64,000 nt of DNA, taken from assembly GCA_964429795.1 (NCBI GenBank), contig CAYSCW010000011.1, forward strand, positions 1 to 64,000, written 5' to 3'. Within the stretch, counting starts at the first letter, position 1, and each line of letters begins with the position of its first letter. Below are positions 26,106 to 35,668 of the stretch, piece after piece. The notes under the pieces are model-generated. The model worked only from the letters and a program-made list of their open reading frames with translations, was not told the DNA's origin and searched no databases. The position numbers were made by a program, and so were the translations under genes. Origin of the DNA: CAYSCW01 sp964429795 (lineage in GTDB: Bacteria > Acidobacteriota > Aminicenantia > Aminicenantales > Aminicenantaceae).

Positions 26106-27130
26106 TTAATGGGGGATATAAAAATAGGGGCTGGTCTGCTCTTCTCCCCTAACATCTCTCAGAACTCTCAGGAATGTCTCGGAAAAAAGACCGGCAATCT
26201 CTGAGCCTTGATAATGGGCTTTCAGTATTTCTGAGACCACATTCAGCATCTGTTGTTTGCCCTCCTCTCCCCATATGCATCTCTCATTGACCATAAGAAG
26301 ATGGTCAGAGCCTCCTGGCCCTCCTCGACCTGAGGAGATAGAATCAAGAATATGGGTGGAGAGTTTTTCCTTAAGGACTTGCCATATTTCAGGACCGTAA
26401 TAGGCTCCCTCAAAAGGGATTTTATCCCCTCCAATGCCGACCATATCCAGATTGATGTTGGCAACGGTCTTTTCTAAGAGAAAGACAGGATGATCGACAT
26501 AATAGCGTGAACCGCAAAGCCCCTGCTCTTCTCCCGCCCAGAGAGCGAAAATAACAGTCCTTGCTGGTTTGGCCCCGTTGAGTTTCATCACCCGGGCAGC
26601 TTCTATGACCACCGCTGTCCCGGAGGCATTGTCATTGGCCCCGTTCATCACATCACCCAGAGGATAAATCCCCAGATGATCCATATGAGCCCCGATGATC
26701 AGACATTCCTCTTTCAGGTTTTTATCAGAGCCCTCGATCTTTGCCAGAACATTGCGTGCGGGTCGTTCCTCATCAAAGATGGCTTTGACCGAGACGAATG
26801 CCTTGACATTGGTATGAAAAGACATGGGCTTGGATGTCCTGTTTATCCCGCGAAAAAGATAGGATGTCTGTGTTCCAGAGTAAGATTCTGGAAAAAGGTC
26901 CCATTATCACCAGCCGGCTTTAATCCCCATTCTCTGAATTTGGCTGCGATGTATTCTTCAGCTTTCACTCCTCCTGGCTGACCGCTCTCTCGACCCTCCA
27001 TCGAATCAGAAGCCAAGGCCTTGAGATAGCTCAATGCTGCCTGCTCATCAAAAAAATACTCTCTTTCCTTGGGAAGAGAAAGGGGAGCCAAGAATAAGAA
27101 TACCAGGATGATGACCATGGTTCTCTTCAC
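26106..27130 (-). pseudogene. M28 metallopeptidase disrupted by a -1 frameshift
   Basis: The 5' part (27130 to about 26843) starts at GTG behind AGGAGG and encodes a signal peptide and the region YLKALASDSMEGRESGQPGG, typical of M28 N-termini. It stops at TAA in GCGGGATAAAC. One base back, the frame continues as INRTSKPMSFHTNV into the di-zinc core: GAHMDHLG, GANDNASGTAVV, WAGEEQGLCGSRYY. Adding one A would restore a 342-residue enzyme. The zinc ligands are all present, so this is either a recent mutation, a sequencing error or, less likely, programmed shifting. Confidence 0.8.
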
Positions 27131-27236
27131 TTCATGCCTCCTGTTAAAAATCAGAACACATATTATAGCCAAACAGAGAAAAAAAAAGAAAATAAAATAC
27201 TTCAAATGCTGATGATTGCATTTTCTACCTTAAAAC

Positions 27237-27266
27237 TTGTTAATTTTTGTTTTAAAATACTATAAT
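27237..27266 (+). promoter_or_regulatory. Sigma-70-type promoter for the molybdenum hydroxylase operon
   Basis: TTGTTA (27237-27242) and a perfect TATAAT (27261-27266) are spaced by 18 bp, 24 nt before the ATG at 27290. Confidence 0.55.
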
Positions 27267-27289
27267 CCTAAGGGCTAGATGGAGTTAAA

Positions 27290-27769
27290 ATGGAAAAAAT
27301 ATATCGTTTTAAGCTCAATGGAAAAGATGTAAGTTTGACTTCATCTCCAGAACGCATGCTCTTATGGGTATTGCGCTCTGACCTTGGACTCACGGGTACA
27401 AAATACAGCTGTGGGGAGGGATTCTGTGGAGCATGCACAGTACTCGTAGATAACGAAGCGGTATTATCCTGCCAATATCCTATCCAAAATATCGATGGAA
27501 AAGAAGTCATCACCATAGAAGGGCTTCAGCAAAACAGAAGGCTCCACCCCCTACAGACAGCATTCATGCAACATAATGCACTTCAGTGTGGATTTTGTAC
27601 GCCAGGGATGATTCTGGGAGCTTACAGTCTGTTATTGAAGAATTCTCAACCTTCCTCTAAAGAAATAGCTGAAGCTCTGGAGGGGCACCTCTGCCGCTGC
27701 GGATGCTATAACCGAATTATCCAGGCTATCCAAACCGCAGCTCGGAGTAGGAAAGGACAAAAGCCATGA
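27290..27769 (+). CDS. 2Fe-2S subunit of a molybdenum hydroxylase
   Basis: The 159-residue protein has the plant-type ferredoxin cluster motif SCGEGFCGACTVL plus a later Cys (VLSC). A four-helix C-terminal domain with the second cluster (QCGFCTPGM and GHLCRCGCY) follows. This is the CoxS/IorA small subunit of xanthine-dehydrogenase-family enzymes, carrying electrons away from the molybdenum cofactor. Its stop overlaps the large-subunit start by 4 nt (ATGA). GGAG precedes the ATG. Confidence 0.95.
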   Translation: MEKIYRFKLNGKDVSLTSSPERMLLWVLRSDLGLTGTKYSCGEGFCGACTVLVDNEAVLSCQYPIQNIDGKEVITIEGLQQNRRLHPLQTAFMQHNALQCGFCTPGMILGAYSLLLKNSQPSSKEIAEALEGHLCRCGCYNRIIQAIQTAARSRKGQKP

Positions 27770-29922
27770 AAGATGATGAGTATAATCTGACCAATCCGGA
27801 AAAAGAGGCAGAACCTATCACTCTTGACCGCCGGGAATTTCTCAAACTTATGGGAGGGGGAATTTTAATCCTTTTCTCGGTGGGAGATCCTTTTGCCCTA
27901 CAACAAGCAAGGCGAGGCCGCGAATATCCCGAGGATTTCAACGCCTATCTCAAGATAGGAGAAGATGGCCGGGTTTCCTGTTTCACTGGCAAGATTGAAA
28001 TGGGACAGGGGATTATCACCTCTCTCGCTCAGATGCTTGCCGAGGAGCTCGATGTGCCCTTAAACACCGTCGATATGATCATGGGAGACACAGCACTCTG
28101 TCCCTGGGATGCCGGAACTTTCGGATCCAGAAGCACAAAATATTTTGGCCCCCCTTTGCGTCAGGCCGCAGCAGAAGCCAGGGCCATTCTCATTCAGCTG
28201 GCTGCTGAACGTCTTCAGACACCACAGGAAAAACTGGCGGTGAAGGATGGAATCATTTTTATTCGAAAAAATCCAGAGAAGAAGGTTACCTATGCCCAAC
28301 TCGCCAAAGGGAAAAAAATCAAGAGGCATCTCGAGGAAAAACCGCCGATCAAGCATTATTCAAAACACACTCTTTCGGGAAAACCGACAGACCGTTTGGA
28401 CGGCAGGCTTAAAGTCACCGGAGAAGCCAAGTTTGCAGGAGACATCCGGTTACCCGGAATGCTCTGCGCCAGGATATTAAGGCCTCCGGCTCACGGAGCA
28501 AAGCTCACAAGTGTGGATACCTCTGCCGCACAAAAAATAAAAGACATCCAAATCATTCATGATGAAAAAATGATCGCGGTTCTTCACAAACACCGTGATG
28601 TGGCAGATAAGGCTTTAGGATTAATAAAAGCCCGGTTCGAAATACCCGAATTCAAGGTGGATAACAATACTATCTTTAAACATCTAAAAGATTCTGCTCC
28701 TGATGGGGAAATCGTAACTGAAGCTGGAAATCTCGATGAGGGGAAGAGTTCGGCCAGTAAAACTTTCGAAGCAGAATACTTCAATCATTACGTCGCCCAC
28801 GCTCCGACAGAAAACCATACAGCCGTCGTAAAAATAGAGGGAGATAAAGCCACAGTCTGGGCCTCCACACAGGCTCCTTTTAGAGCACAAGGAGAAGTCG
28901 CCCGGGTCCTGGGATTACCTTCCCAGAATGTGCGTGTCATCACGCCTTTTGTCGGGTGTGGATTTGGTGGAAAAAACCAAGGACAACAGATAGTCGAAGC
29001 CGCGCAACTTGCCAAATTGAGCGGAAAACCAGTACAGGTTGCCTGGAGCAGGAAAGAGGAATTCTTCTATGATACCTTCCGGCCGGCAGCTGTGATACAC
29101 GTTCGATCCGGTCTCAACAGCTCAAATCAAATCAGCTTCTGGGAATACCATAACTATTTTGCAGGCAGCAGAAGCTCTCAGCCCTTCTATAACATCCCTC
29201 ACTACCGTGTCTTTTCCTACGGAGGCTGGGGAGGTAGAGGCAACGGGGGCAGTGCCCATCCCTTCGGTGTCGGTGCCTGGCGCGGCCCAGGCAGCAACAC
29301 CAATGTGTTTGCCATCGAGTCCCACATCGACATCATGGCTGAGACAGCAAGAATGGATCCCCTGGAGTTCCGACTACTAAACTTAACAGATAAACGAATG
29401 GAAAGAGTTCTTAACGCAGCCGCAGAGAGGTTTGGACACTCATTCTCGAAGACGCCTAGCGGAAAGGGATACGGGATTGCGTGCACGGATTATCTGGGCA
29501 CATACTTGGCTACAATGGCCGAGGTTAACGTTGATAAAAAGACGGGGGAAATCCGGGTGGAACGTGTTGTGTGTGCCCAAGACACGGGCGAAGTGATCAA
29601 CCCGGAAGGAACCAGGATGCAAATCGAAGGCTGCATCACAATGGGACTCGGGTATTGTCTGAGCGAAGAAATCCGCTTCAGGAGCGGCAGGATTTTAGAT
29701 GAGAACTTTGATACTTACAAGATTCCTCGTTTTTCATGTCTTCCGAAGATCGAAACAGTGCTCGTGGATAATCCAGGGATGGCACCGCAGGGATGTGGAG
29801 AACCTGCCATCACATCTATGGGTGGTGTTATTGCCAATGCTGTCTACGATGCCATAGGTGTCAGGTTGTTCGTGCTCCCCATGACACCCGCCCGAATTAA
29901 AGAAGCGCTGAAGGAAAGCTAA
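27766..29922 (+). CDS. Molybdopterin-binding subunit of an isoquinoline-1-oxidoreductase/aldehyde-oxidase-like enzyme
   Basis: The 718-residue product has an N-terminal twin-arginine-like signal (DRREFLKLMGGG), implying export of the folded holoenzyme. The aldehyde oxidase/xanthine dehydrogenase a/b-hammerhead domain begins near 205 (GEAKFAGDIRLPGML). Cofactor-contact blocks follow: GCGFGGKNQGQ, GAWRGPGSNTN, and the catalytic-Glu motif GCGEPAITSMGG near the C-terminus. There is no FAD (CoxM) gene, so this is the two-subunit IorAB-type arrangement, usually passing electrons to a cytochrome. Substrate unknown. No cytochrome gene is adjacent. Confidence 0.9.
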   Translation: MKDDEYNLTNPEKEAEPITLDRREFLKLMGGGILILFSVGDPFALQQARRGREYPEDFNAYLKIGEDGRVSCFTGKIEMGQGIITSLAQMLAEELDVPLNTVDMIMGDTALCPWDAGTFGSRSTKYFGPPLRQAAAEARAILIQLAAERLQTPQEKLAVKDGIIFIRKNPEKKVTYAQLAKGKKIKRHLEEKPPIKHYSKHTLSGKPTDRLDGRLKVTGEAKFAGDIRLPGMLCARILRPPAHGAKLTSVDTSAAQKIKDIQIIHDEKMIAVLHKHRDVADKALGLIKARFEIPEFKVDNNTIFKHLKDSAPDGEIVTEAGNLDEGKSSASKTFEAEYFNHYVAHAPTENHTAVVKIEGDKATVWASTQAPFRAQGEVARVLGLPSQNVRVITPFVGCGFGGKNQGQQIVEAAQLAKLSGKPVQVAWSRKEEFFYDTFRPAAVIHVRSGLNSSNQISFWEYHNYFAGSRSSQPFYNIPHYRVFSYGGWGGRGNGGSAHPFGVGAWRGPGSNTNVFAIESHIDIMAETARMDPLEFRLLNLTDKRMERVLNAAAERFGHSFSKTPSGKGYGIACTDYLGTYLATMAEVNVDKKTGEIRVERVVCAQDTGEVINPEGTRMQIEGCITMGLGYCLSEEIRFRSGRILDENFDTYKIPRFSCLPKIETVLVDNPGMAPQGCGEPAITSMGGVIANAVYDAIGVRLFVLPMTPARIKEALKES

Positions 29923-30099
29923 CTGCCTCGCTCGATGAAAACTAGAGCATTAATTAGCACAAAAAGGAATTTCCCACTATTAGGAAATCTCTTAGTGACT
30001 CATTGTCCTTTCTTTATAATAGCTTTTGTTGTTTTGCTTATTTTCTGTGAATCATGGGATCTAACATGGTATCATGAAACCACAACGGCTGAGGAAGAA

Positions 30100-30636
30100 A
30101 TGATTACTCTTTTGCCTTTAGGTGAAATCGAAGCGGAGATTCTGGAGGCGTTAATAAACCGCCTCAAAGAGTCCTTTCAATGCCCAGTGGAAATTGGAGA
30201 AGGCTACAGTCTTCCCCCAGGGACATACAATCCGGATCGCCGGCAATACTTTTCCTCTCAGATTCTGAGTGAAGTCCGCAAGGCTATCAGTCCGGCAAAA
30301 AGGGGAAAAGTGTTGGCCGTTTCCGATGTCGACCTTTATGTTCCTCAGCTCAACTTCGTCTTCGGGGAGGCAGAGTTAGGAGGACACTTTGCCATCATTT
30401 CTCTTACCCGCCTTCGGCAAAGTTTCTACGGTTTGCCCGAGAACAGAGCTCTTTTTCTTGATCGAACAGCCAAGGAAGCCATCCATGAGTTGGGGCACAC
30501 CTACGGATTGAGGCATTGCCCTCATCCCGAATGTGTGATGCATTTTTCGAACAGTCTCCAGGATACAGACAGGAAAGAAGCCTCTTTCTGTCAATCCTGC
30601 CAGAAACTTTTGGAAGAAAAAAACATCATCCCCTGA
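30100..30636 (+). CDS. Archaemetzincin-type metalloprotease
   Basis: The zinc motif HELGHTYGLRHC (HExxHxxGxxH followed by Cys) continues into CPHPECVMHFSNSL and FCQSCQKLL. Together these supply the four cysteines of the structural zinc site of archaemetzincins. MITLLPLGEI is the family N-terminus, so 30100 (GAGGAAG upstream) is the preferred start, giving 178 residues. The frame is open back to an ATG at 29935, which would add a hydrophobic segment (FFIIAFVVLLIF) and could instead make a membrane-anchored form. Physiological substrate unknown. Confidence 0.88.
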   Translation: MITLLPLGEIEAEILEALINRLKESFQCPVEIGEGYSLPPGTYNPDRRQYFSSQILSEVRKAISPAKRGKVLAVSDVDLYVPQLNFVFGEAELGGHFAIISLTRLRQSFYGLPENRALFLDRTAKEAIHELGHTYGLRHCPHPECVMHFSNSLQDTDRKEASFCQSCQKLLEEKNIIP

Positions 30637-30788
30637 TGAAATTGAGGAGAGCGGTGGAAATAAAAAGAGCCTCCAAGACATTGATTATTTGAAAAGACTC
30701 TTCTAATCATTGCTGTCCCAGAATTTCCTCTTTCTGAAGACTATTATTGGTTTCAATTGGTTGGTTTAAAATTAATTAAAATTGGATG

Positions 30789-30817
30789 TTGACTAATACC
30801 AATTTACTTCATATAGT
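30789..30817 (+). promoter_or_regulatory. Promoter of the MocR-type regulator gene
   Basis: TTGACT (30789-30794) and TATAGT (30812-30817) are spaced by 17 bp. Just upstream, ATTGG occurs at 30746, 30756 and 30781 in an AT-rich tract; such direct repeats are the usual form of MocR autoregulatory sites. The operator role is inferred. Confidence 0.55.
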
Positions 30818-30847
30818 GGGAAAGAGACCATAGAGAAGGAGAATGGG

Positions 30848-32341
30848 ATGCTCTTAAAAATCGAAAAGCCAAGCTCCAAACCTCTCTATCAGCAAATCAT
30901 CGATGAAATCAAAACGCTGATAGACCAGGGGACTCTTGAGGCCGATCAAGCTCTTCCTTCTACAAGAAGCCTGGCTAAAAAATTAGGAGTCAACCGCTCG
31001 ACCGTAATCCGGGCATACGAGGAACTCCAGGCCCTGGGTTACCTGCTCTCCAGACCGGGCTCTTACAACACAGTCCAGAAGAGACGGAAAGAAGTCGAGT
31101 ATAATCCGGACAGAAAGAGCGCTATTTCTTGGGGTAAAGCCTCAAACACATCGGCCCAAAAGGTCTACGAGATTTTCAGGAGGTATTCTCCAGAAAGGCT
31201 TCCTTATTCTGATTTCGATACAGAGGCCCTCAATATCTCACAACTCGATCTTGATCCCCGTCTCTATCCGATCGATGAATTCCGAAGATGTGTAAGCCAT
31301 GTGCTCTGGGAGAAAGGCTCCGAATCTCTTCAATACGGCGACCACAAAGGATATCTCCCTCTCCGCCGTCAAATTGCCCGCCGCCTGCGTCTTCACGGCA
31401 TCTCCGTATCCGAGGAAGAAATTCTCATCACTAATGGCGCCCAGCAGGCCATTGACTTGATCATTCGTATGCTGGCCAAGCCAAAGCTTAAAGTCGCTGT
31501 GGAATCTCCTACTTACGCTAATATCATCCCGCTTCTCCATTTCAACAATGTCGAAATACTTCCCATTCCCATGAAGGAAGATGGACTGGACCTCGAATCA
31601 CTGCAAAAAGCTTTGAAGACAAATAATGTCAGCTTCATCTACACCATCCCCAATTTTCAGAACCCGACCGGGATAACGACCACTCATCAACACCGGGAAA
31701 GACTGCTCAATCTTTGCCTTGAGCACCAGGTTCCACTGGTCGAAGATGGATTCGAAGAGGACATGAAATACTTCGGCAAAGTTCCCCTTCCCATCAAATC
31801 CATCGACGAGAAAAACATGGTCATCTATTTAGGAACATTTTCCAAGGCTCTCTTTCCTGGGCTGAGAATCGGCTGGGTGACAGCTGACAAAGAATGCACC
31901 AACAGGCTGACGGCGATCAAGAGATTTTCCGACCTGAGCACGAGCAATCTTGTCCAGATCATCCTCCATGAGTTCCTGAAACGGGGATATTATGACCATC
32001 AGTTAAAGAGATTGCATCGTGTCTACCGAAAACGCATGCAACTGGCACTCAAGACCATAGAAGATTCATTTCCCCGCTCGGTGAGTTGGACTCGACCCAC
32101 TGGAGGATACACGATCTGGGTCAGAACTCCCTGGAAATTAGATGAAGTTAAGCTTCACAAGATTATGTCAGAGTACCGGGTTGTGGTCTCTTCAGGGAGT
32201 TACTACTTTCCCAAAAAAAAAGCATCAGAATATTTCCGCATTTCTATTGCCAAAACAGATCAGGAAGAGATCAGAGAAGGGATTATCCGACTGGGAAAAG
32301 CCCTGCATCATCTGGAGAAGGGGATGGGAAAATGCTCCTAG
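30848..32341 (+). CDS. MocR-family transcriptional regulator (GntR HTH fused to aminotransferase)
   Basis: Residues about 8-77 form a GntR winged helix (PLYQQIIDEIKTLIDQG ... PSTRSLAKKLGVNRSTVIRAY). Residues about 110-490 form a fold-type I PLP aminotransferase domain, with TNGAQQAIDL, YTIPNFQNPTG and the PLP-lysine region GTFSKALFPGLRIG. MocR proteins bind PLP or PLP-amino acid adducts and regulate B6, GABA, taurine or related genes. Target not evident; autoregulation or the overlapping radical SAM gene are possible. A good promoter and GAGAAGGAG precede it. Confidence 0.94.
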   Translation: MLLKIEKPSSKPLYQQIIDEIKTLIDQGTLEADQALPSTRSLAKKLGVNRSTVIRAYEELQALGYLLSRPGSYNTVQKRRKEVEYNPDRKSAISWGKASNTSAQKVYEIFRRYSPERLPYSDFDTEALNISQLDLDPRLYPIDEFRRCVSHVLWEKGSESLQYGDHKGYLPLRRQIARRLRLHGISVSEEEILITNGAQQAIDLIIRMLAKPKLKVAVESPTYANIIPLLHFNNVEILPIPMKEDGLDLESLQKALKTNNVSFIYTIPNFQNPTGITTTHQHRERLLNLCLEHQVPLVEDGFEEDMKYFGKVPLPIKSIDEKNMVIYLGTFSKALFPGLRIGWVTADKECTNRLTAIKRFSDLSTSNLVQIILHEFLKRGYYDHQLKRLHRVYRKRMQLALKTIEDSFPRSVSWTRPTGGYTIWVRTPWKLDEVKLHKIMSEYRVVVSSGSYYFPKKKASEYFRISIAKTDQEEIREGIIRLGKALHHLEKGMGKCS

Positions 32342-33114
32342 ATCTCCAAAAGGATATTATCTACGGACCGGTTCATTCCCGACGGCTGGGCCGATCGCTG
32401 GGAATAAACCTTCTCCCTTCAGCAAGAAAAACTTGCCCCTTTAACTGCGTCTACTGCCAATATGGCTGGACCGAAATCCACCGTACAGAAAAAATTGGTA
32501 ACGTGTTATTTCCTTCTGTCGAAGATGTGAGGAAGGCTCTGATAAAAGCTCTGACTGCTCTGAAGAAACCTCCATCATACATCACTTTCTCTGGAAATGG
32601 AGAACCGACACTTCATCCACACTTTGGACAGATGGTCAAAGAAGTGACCGTCACTCGAAACGAACTGGCACCCGAGGCCGCAACAGCGATTCTTTCCAAC
32701 TCAGCGTTAATCCCGAGGAACGACATCAGGGAAGCCATCCTCAATCTCGATGTGCGCATCATGAAGCTCGATTGCGGCACACCGAAAATGTTCAGACGAT
32801 ACAATCAGCCCTGTGCTGGTGTCGACCTGGAGGACATCACAGAAGGTCTGGCTGAGATGCCTTGTGTCACAATCCAAACCCTTGTCTCTTCAGGTAAATC
32901 TGGCAATCTCGATGTTCGCAACATCAAAGAATGGATCAAAAGGATTAAAAAAATCAGGCCAGTATTGGTTCAGCTGTACACCCTAGATAGGGATTATCCT
33001 GACAAGGATCTTAGACCCGCTTCAAACGGCGATCTCAATCATATTAAAAAACAGGCGGAAAAAGCAGGAATTGCTATCGAGATTTATGAGAATCGAACCC
33101 GTTCGTCCCCTTAG
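32332..33114 (+). CDS. Radical SAM protein (COG0731-like)
   Basis: The 260-residue product has the 4Fe-4S motif in CPFNCVYCQYGW (Cys-x3-Cys-x2-Cys). It is preceded by YGPVHSRRLGRSLGINLLP, as in the Fe-S oxidoreductase family related to the TYW1/wybutosine enzymes. Further SAM-binding features are FSGNGEPTLHP (GGE-like) and LYTLDRDYPD. The start overlaps the MocR C-terminus by 10 nt, so the two are co-translated. Substrate not known. Confidence 0.88.
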   Translation: MLLDLQKDIIYGPVHSRRLGRSLGINLLPSARKTCPFNCVYCQYGWTEIHRTEKIGNVLFPSVEDVRKALIKALTALKKPPSYITFSGNGEPTLHPHFGQMVKEVTVTRNELAPEAATAILSNSALIPRNDIREAILNLDVRIMKLDCGTPKMFRRYNQPCAGVDLEDITEGLAEMPCVTIQTLVSSGKSGNLDVRNIKEWIKRIKKIRPVLVQLYTLDRDYPDKDLRPASNGDLNHIKKQAEKAGIAIEIYENRTRSSP

Positions 33115-34164
33115 GCCTTATGCATGACCAGATGACGAATGCCTTCTAAAAACATGTCGATCTCTTGGAATGTGATGTAGATGTGGGTGGAAACTCTTAT
33201 TCCGTAGGTCCCCTTTTCCACGTTTCCGATTGTCCGGACGACGATGTTGTATTTCTCTCTGCTATAATTCACTATCTTCCGGGGATCGACGTCCTCCATA
33301 GAAAAGGCGGTCAAGCCGCCGCTGATATAGGGATCTGTGGATGTATGAAGCCTCACTCCAGGAATCTTGCCCAATTCATTCTTCAAATAACCGGCAAGAG
33401 CTTTGACTCTCCTCTCGATCCTTTCTTTTCCGATGGCGGCCTGAAAATCCACCGCCTCTCCTAAGGCAATGATCAAAGCATCAGCCCTTTGGCCTAATGT
33501 TTCATATTTTCTTGCATTCGGGTACTGATCCCAGCCTGAGGAAGCGATGGTAGGCCACATCTTATCCTGAACCTCCTTGCTGACATAGAGGACTCCTACT
33601 CTTGTAGGAGCACCCAGCCATTTGTACGGACTGGTGGCAAGGATGAATTCCTCCAGGATGTTCCATGGTGGAAAGCAGGACTTCATCTCCCTCTTTGAGA
33701 TCCAAACCGTTAGCCACAAAATTCATCCCTTCGGTCGTGTTTCGGGTTATGACCACCTCGTCAGGAGAAGCGTTTATGAATCCGGCAATCTTTTGCCGAA
33801 CGACTTCTTTCTCTCTGGGAATAAAATTGTAACAATCAAAAGGATTGGTTGCCTGAAGTTTGCAAAACTTGATGAGCGTGTTAAAAACTGGCTTAGGCAT
33901 CGGCCCAAGAGTGCCGTTGTTCATCATGATCAGCCCGTCTTGGAACAGGAAATGCTTTCTTAATGCTTCCCAGTATACTCCATCAGGAGATTCATCCTGG
34001 ATGTATTTTTGATTAAGGGAGGTGATGCTCTGATAGACAGCTGCGTTCAGCTTGCTCAGAGCGGATACAGAAAGCGCTGACCCGGCCAGAAGATATTTGA
34101 CAAAATCCCTTCTTGAAAGGCCAACAGAGTGAATCTCATCCTGGTTTTGATGGTAATTGTTCAT
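33111..34164 (-). pseudogene. Tat-exported class V aminotransferase, internally deleted and frameshifted
   Basis: The 5' part (34164 to about 33670) has a twin-arginine signal (LSRRDFVKYLLAGSAL) and the class V start region MMNNGTLGPMPKPVF and TRNTTEGMNFVANGL, up to STMEHPGG. The 3' part (about 33665 to 33111) is in another frame and begins at ILATSPYKWLGAPTRVG, which contains the PLP lysine. About 110-120 residues that normally lie between these blocks, including the PLP-binding Asp, are missing. A CATCCT repeat 15 bp apart marks the junction. The gene is inactive. Its stop codon end overlaps the radical SAM gene by 4 nt, tail to tail. Confidence 0.82.
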
Positions 34165-34202
34165 AAAAATTTCCCTCCTTTATATTTATATTATGGGCTC
34201 TT

Positions 34203-35051
34203 TTAAAACTTCTTTGCCTTCATCAAAATGATATCCCCCTCCTTGACCCCAATATCTTTAGCTATAACCTGGCATTTGGCTTTTAAAAGAAAAAATATGG
34301 GACCTCTCTCCTCGGAAAGGCCTTCATAATTGCCCTGTCCTTTGCTAATGATGAGATCAGCGGAGCGGTAGATCTTTAAAAACTTCCCGGAGCAGAAAGG
34401 CAGAATGGTGCCTGGAGCATCTGTACCAGAGGAAACTATTTCAGCCACCTGGTCAATTCGGGCATCCAAGGCATCCTTGCGGACAGCATCATTGATCACA
34501 GGTCTTTCTCTTACAACGTAGATCACAGGCTTTCTCATTTCTTCGACGAGAATCCGGTCAAAAACAGTCTCCCCGGCATTGTCAGCCAAGTAGAGGATCC
34601 TTCTTGCATTCTGTAGAGTTTGGCGAAATTCCCGGGAATTATCTATGGCGAAATCCTGAGAGAGAATCTTGGTGATATCTTTCTTGAGGTCAAAAGCTGC
34701 TTGGGCGCCGAAATCGATGATATTTCCTGCACTGGCTACTCGAAGAGCGGTCATCAATCGATCCTGCGAAGACTCCAATAACTTCTTCATTTCAGGGTAA
34801 AGGGCAAGCGCTTGTTTGGTGCATCTCTCTTTTACTTCTCGATAAGGATCGTTTACTCCGGTTTTCTCTGATATGATTTTGTAGATTTCTCTACCGATCT
34901 CGGGAGGAGTGGCATCAAAGGACATCCGAGGAAGAGCCAAACTAACCGCAACCAGTATTTCCCATACCTTTCTCTCGTCAGAGGTTATCATCCGTGCGGT
35001 TTTCAGAGTCTGGCTAAAAAAACAAGGATAGCAATCCAGATAGGCTTTCAC
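34203..35051 (-). CDS. DUF89 / ARMT1-like damage-control phosphatase family protein
   Basis: The N-terminus MKAYLDCYPCFFSQ carries the Cys pair of the prokaryotic DUF89 subfamily. The metal-binding core shows YLADNAGETVFDRIL and a second block SKGQGNYEGLSE. Length 282. Family members are metal-dependent phosphatases proposed to hydrolyse damaged or side-product phosphometabolites. The ATG overlaps the Nudix stop by 4 nt, and the pairing with a Nudix hydrolase fits a metabolite-repair pair (inference). Confidence 0.9.
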   Translation of the reverse strand: MKAYLDCYPCFFSQTLKTARMITSDERKVWEILVAVSLALPRMSFDATPPEIGREIYKIISEKTGVNDPYREVKERCTKQALALYPEMKKLLESSQDRLMTALRVASAGNIIDFGAQAAFDLKKDITKILSQDFAIDNSREFRQTLQNARRILYLADNAGETVFDRILVEEMRKPVIYVVRERPVINDAVRKDALDARIDQVAEIVSSGTDAPGTILPFCSGKFLKIYRSADLIISKGQGNYEGLSEERGPIFFLLKAKCQVIAKDIGVKEGDIILMKAKKF

Positions 35052-35536
35052 TGTTTCTTTATCCCGTCCCTGATGATTTCTTGATGACTGGAGAAGGCAA
35101 CACCTGGAATCTCAGTCAGAGGGAAAAACCTTGCGCTTAGAGAATCCGAGCCTGGAGTCAGGGCACCCTGAGCTCCGACTTCATAGCCGATGATAAGAAC
35201 CTTCTTATAGACTTGAGACTCCTGAGTGTAGACTCCGATGAGCCTGAGGATTTCTCCTTCAAGCCCGGTTTCTTCCTTAAGCTCTCTGAGACAAGCTTCC
35301 TCTGGAGTCTCCTCGATTTCCACAAATCCTGAAGGCAAAGCCCATTTTCCCTTACCTGGCTGCACTCCCCTCTTCACCAGAAGTATCCCGCCTTCATCGT
35401 CCCTGACCAAGGCAGCGGCACTGGGGAGAGGATTTTCATATTTTATCCAGTTGCAACGGGGACAAAAATGGCGAGCCCTTCCTTCCTCCTTCTTGATCCT
35501 TAATTCAGAGCCACAGAGGGGACAGTATTGAAACAT
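35048..35536 (-). CDS. Nudix hydrolase with N-terminal zinc ribbon
   Basis: A ribbon (CPLCG ... CPRCNW) precedes the Nudix fold. The Nudix box is GFVEIEETPEEACLRELKEETGLEGE-like, here with E-T-PEEACLRELKEETGLE in the expected order (GX5EX7REUXEEXGU). Length 162. This architecture resembles NudC/ADP-ribose or NADH pyrophosphatase-like enzymes, but the substrate cannot be fixed. It is cytoplasmic and overlaps the DUF89 gene by 4 nt. Confidence 0.92.
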   Translation of the reverse strand: MFQYCPLCGSELRIKKEEGRARHFCPRCNWIKYENPLPSAAALVRDDEGGILLVKRGVQPGKGKWALPSGFVEIEETPEEACLRELKEETGLEGEILRLIGVYTQESQVYKKVLIIGYEVGAQGALTPGSDSLSARFFPLTEIPGVAFSSHQEIIRDGIKKQ

Positions 35537-35606
35537 TTTTAGACATCATTTTAAAGGAAGTTCCTTGGAAAAACCAGACGATTTTCAGTATTGAATCAAA
35601 TTCAGC

Positions 35607-35635
35607 TTGACTCAGACTGCTGGAGTCACTATAAA
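35607..35635 (+). promoter_or_regulatory. Strong sigma-70-type promoter left in front of a truncated gene
   Basis: TTGACT (35607-35612), 17-bp spacer, TATAAA (35630-35635). The spacer region also forms the inverted repeat TGACTC/GAGTCA (35608-35628), a possible operator. It faces the stub at 35673. Confidence 0.6.
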
Positions 35636-35668
35636 AATCTTATCCACTTTTGTGAAAAGGGAGGTAAA

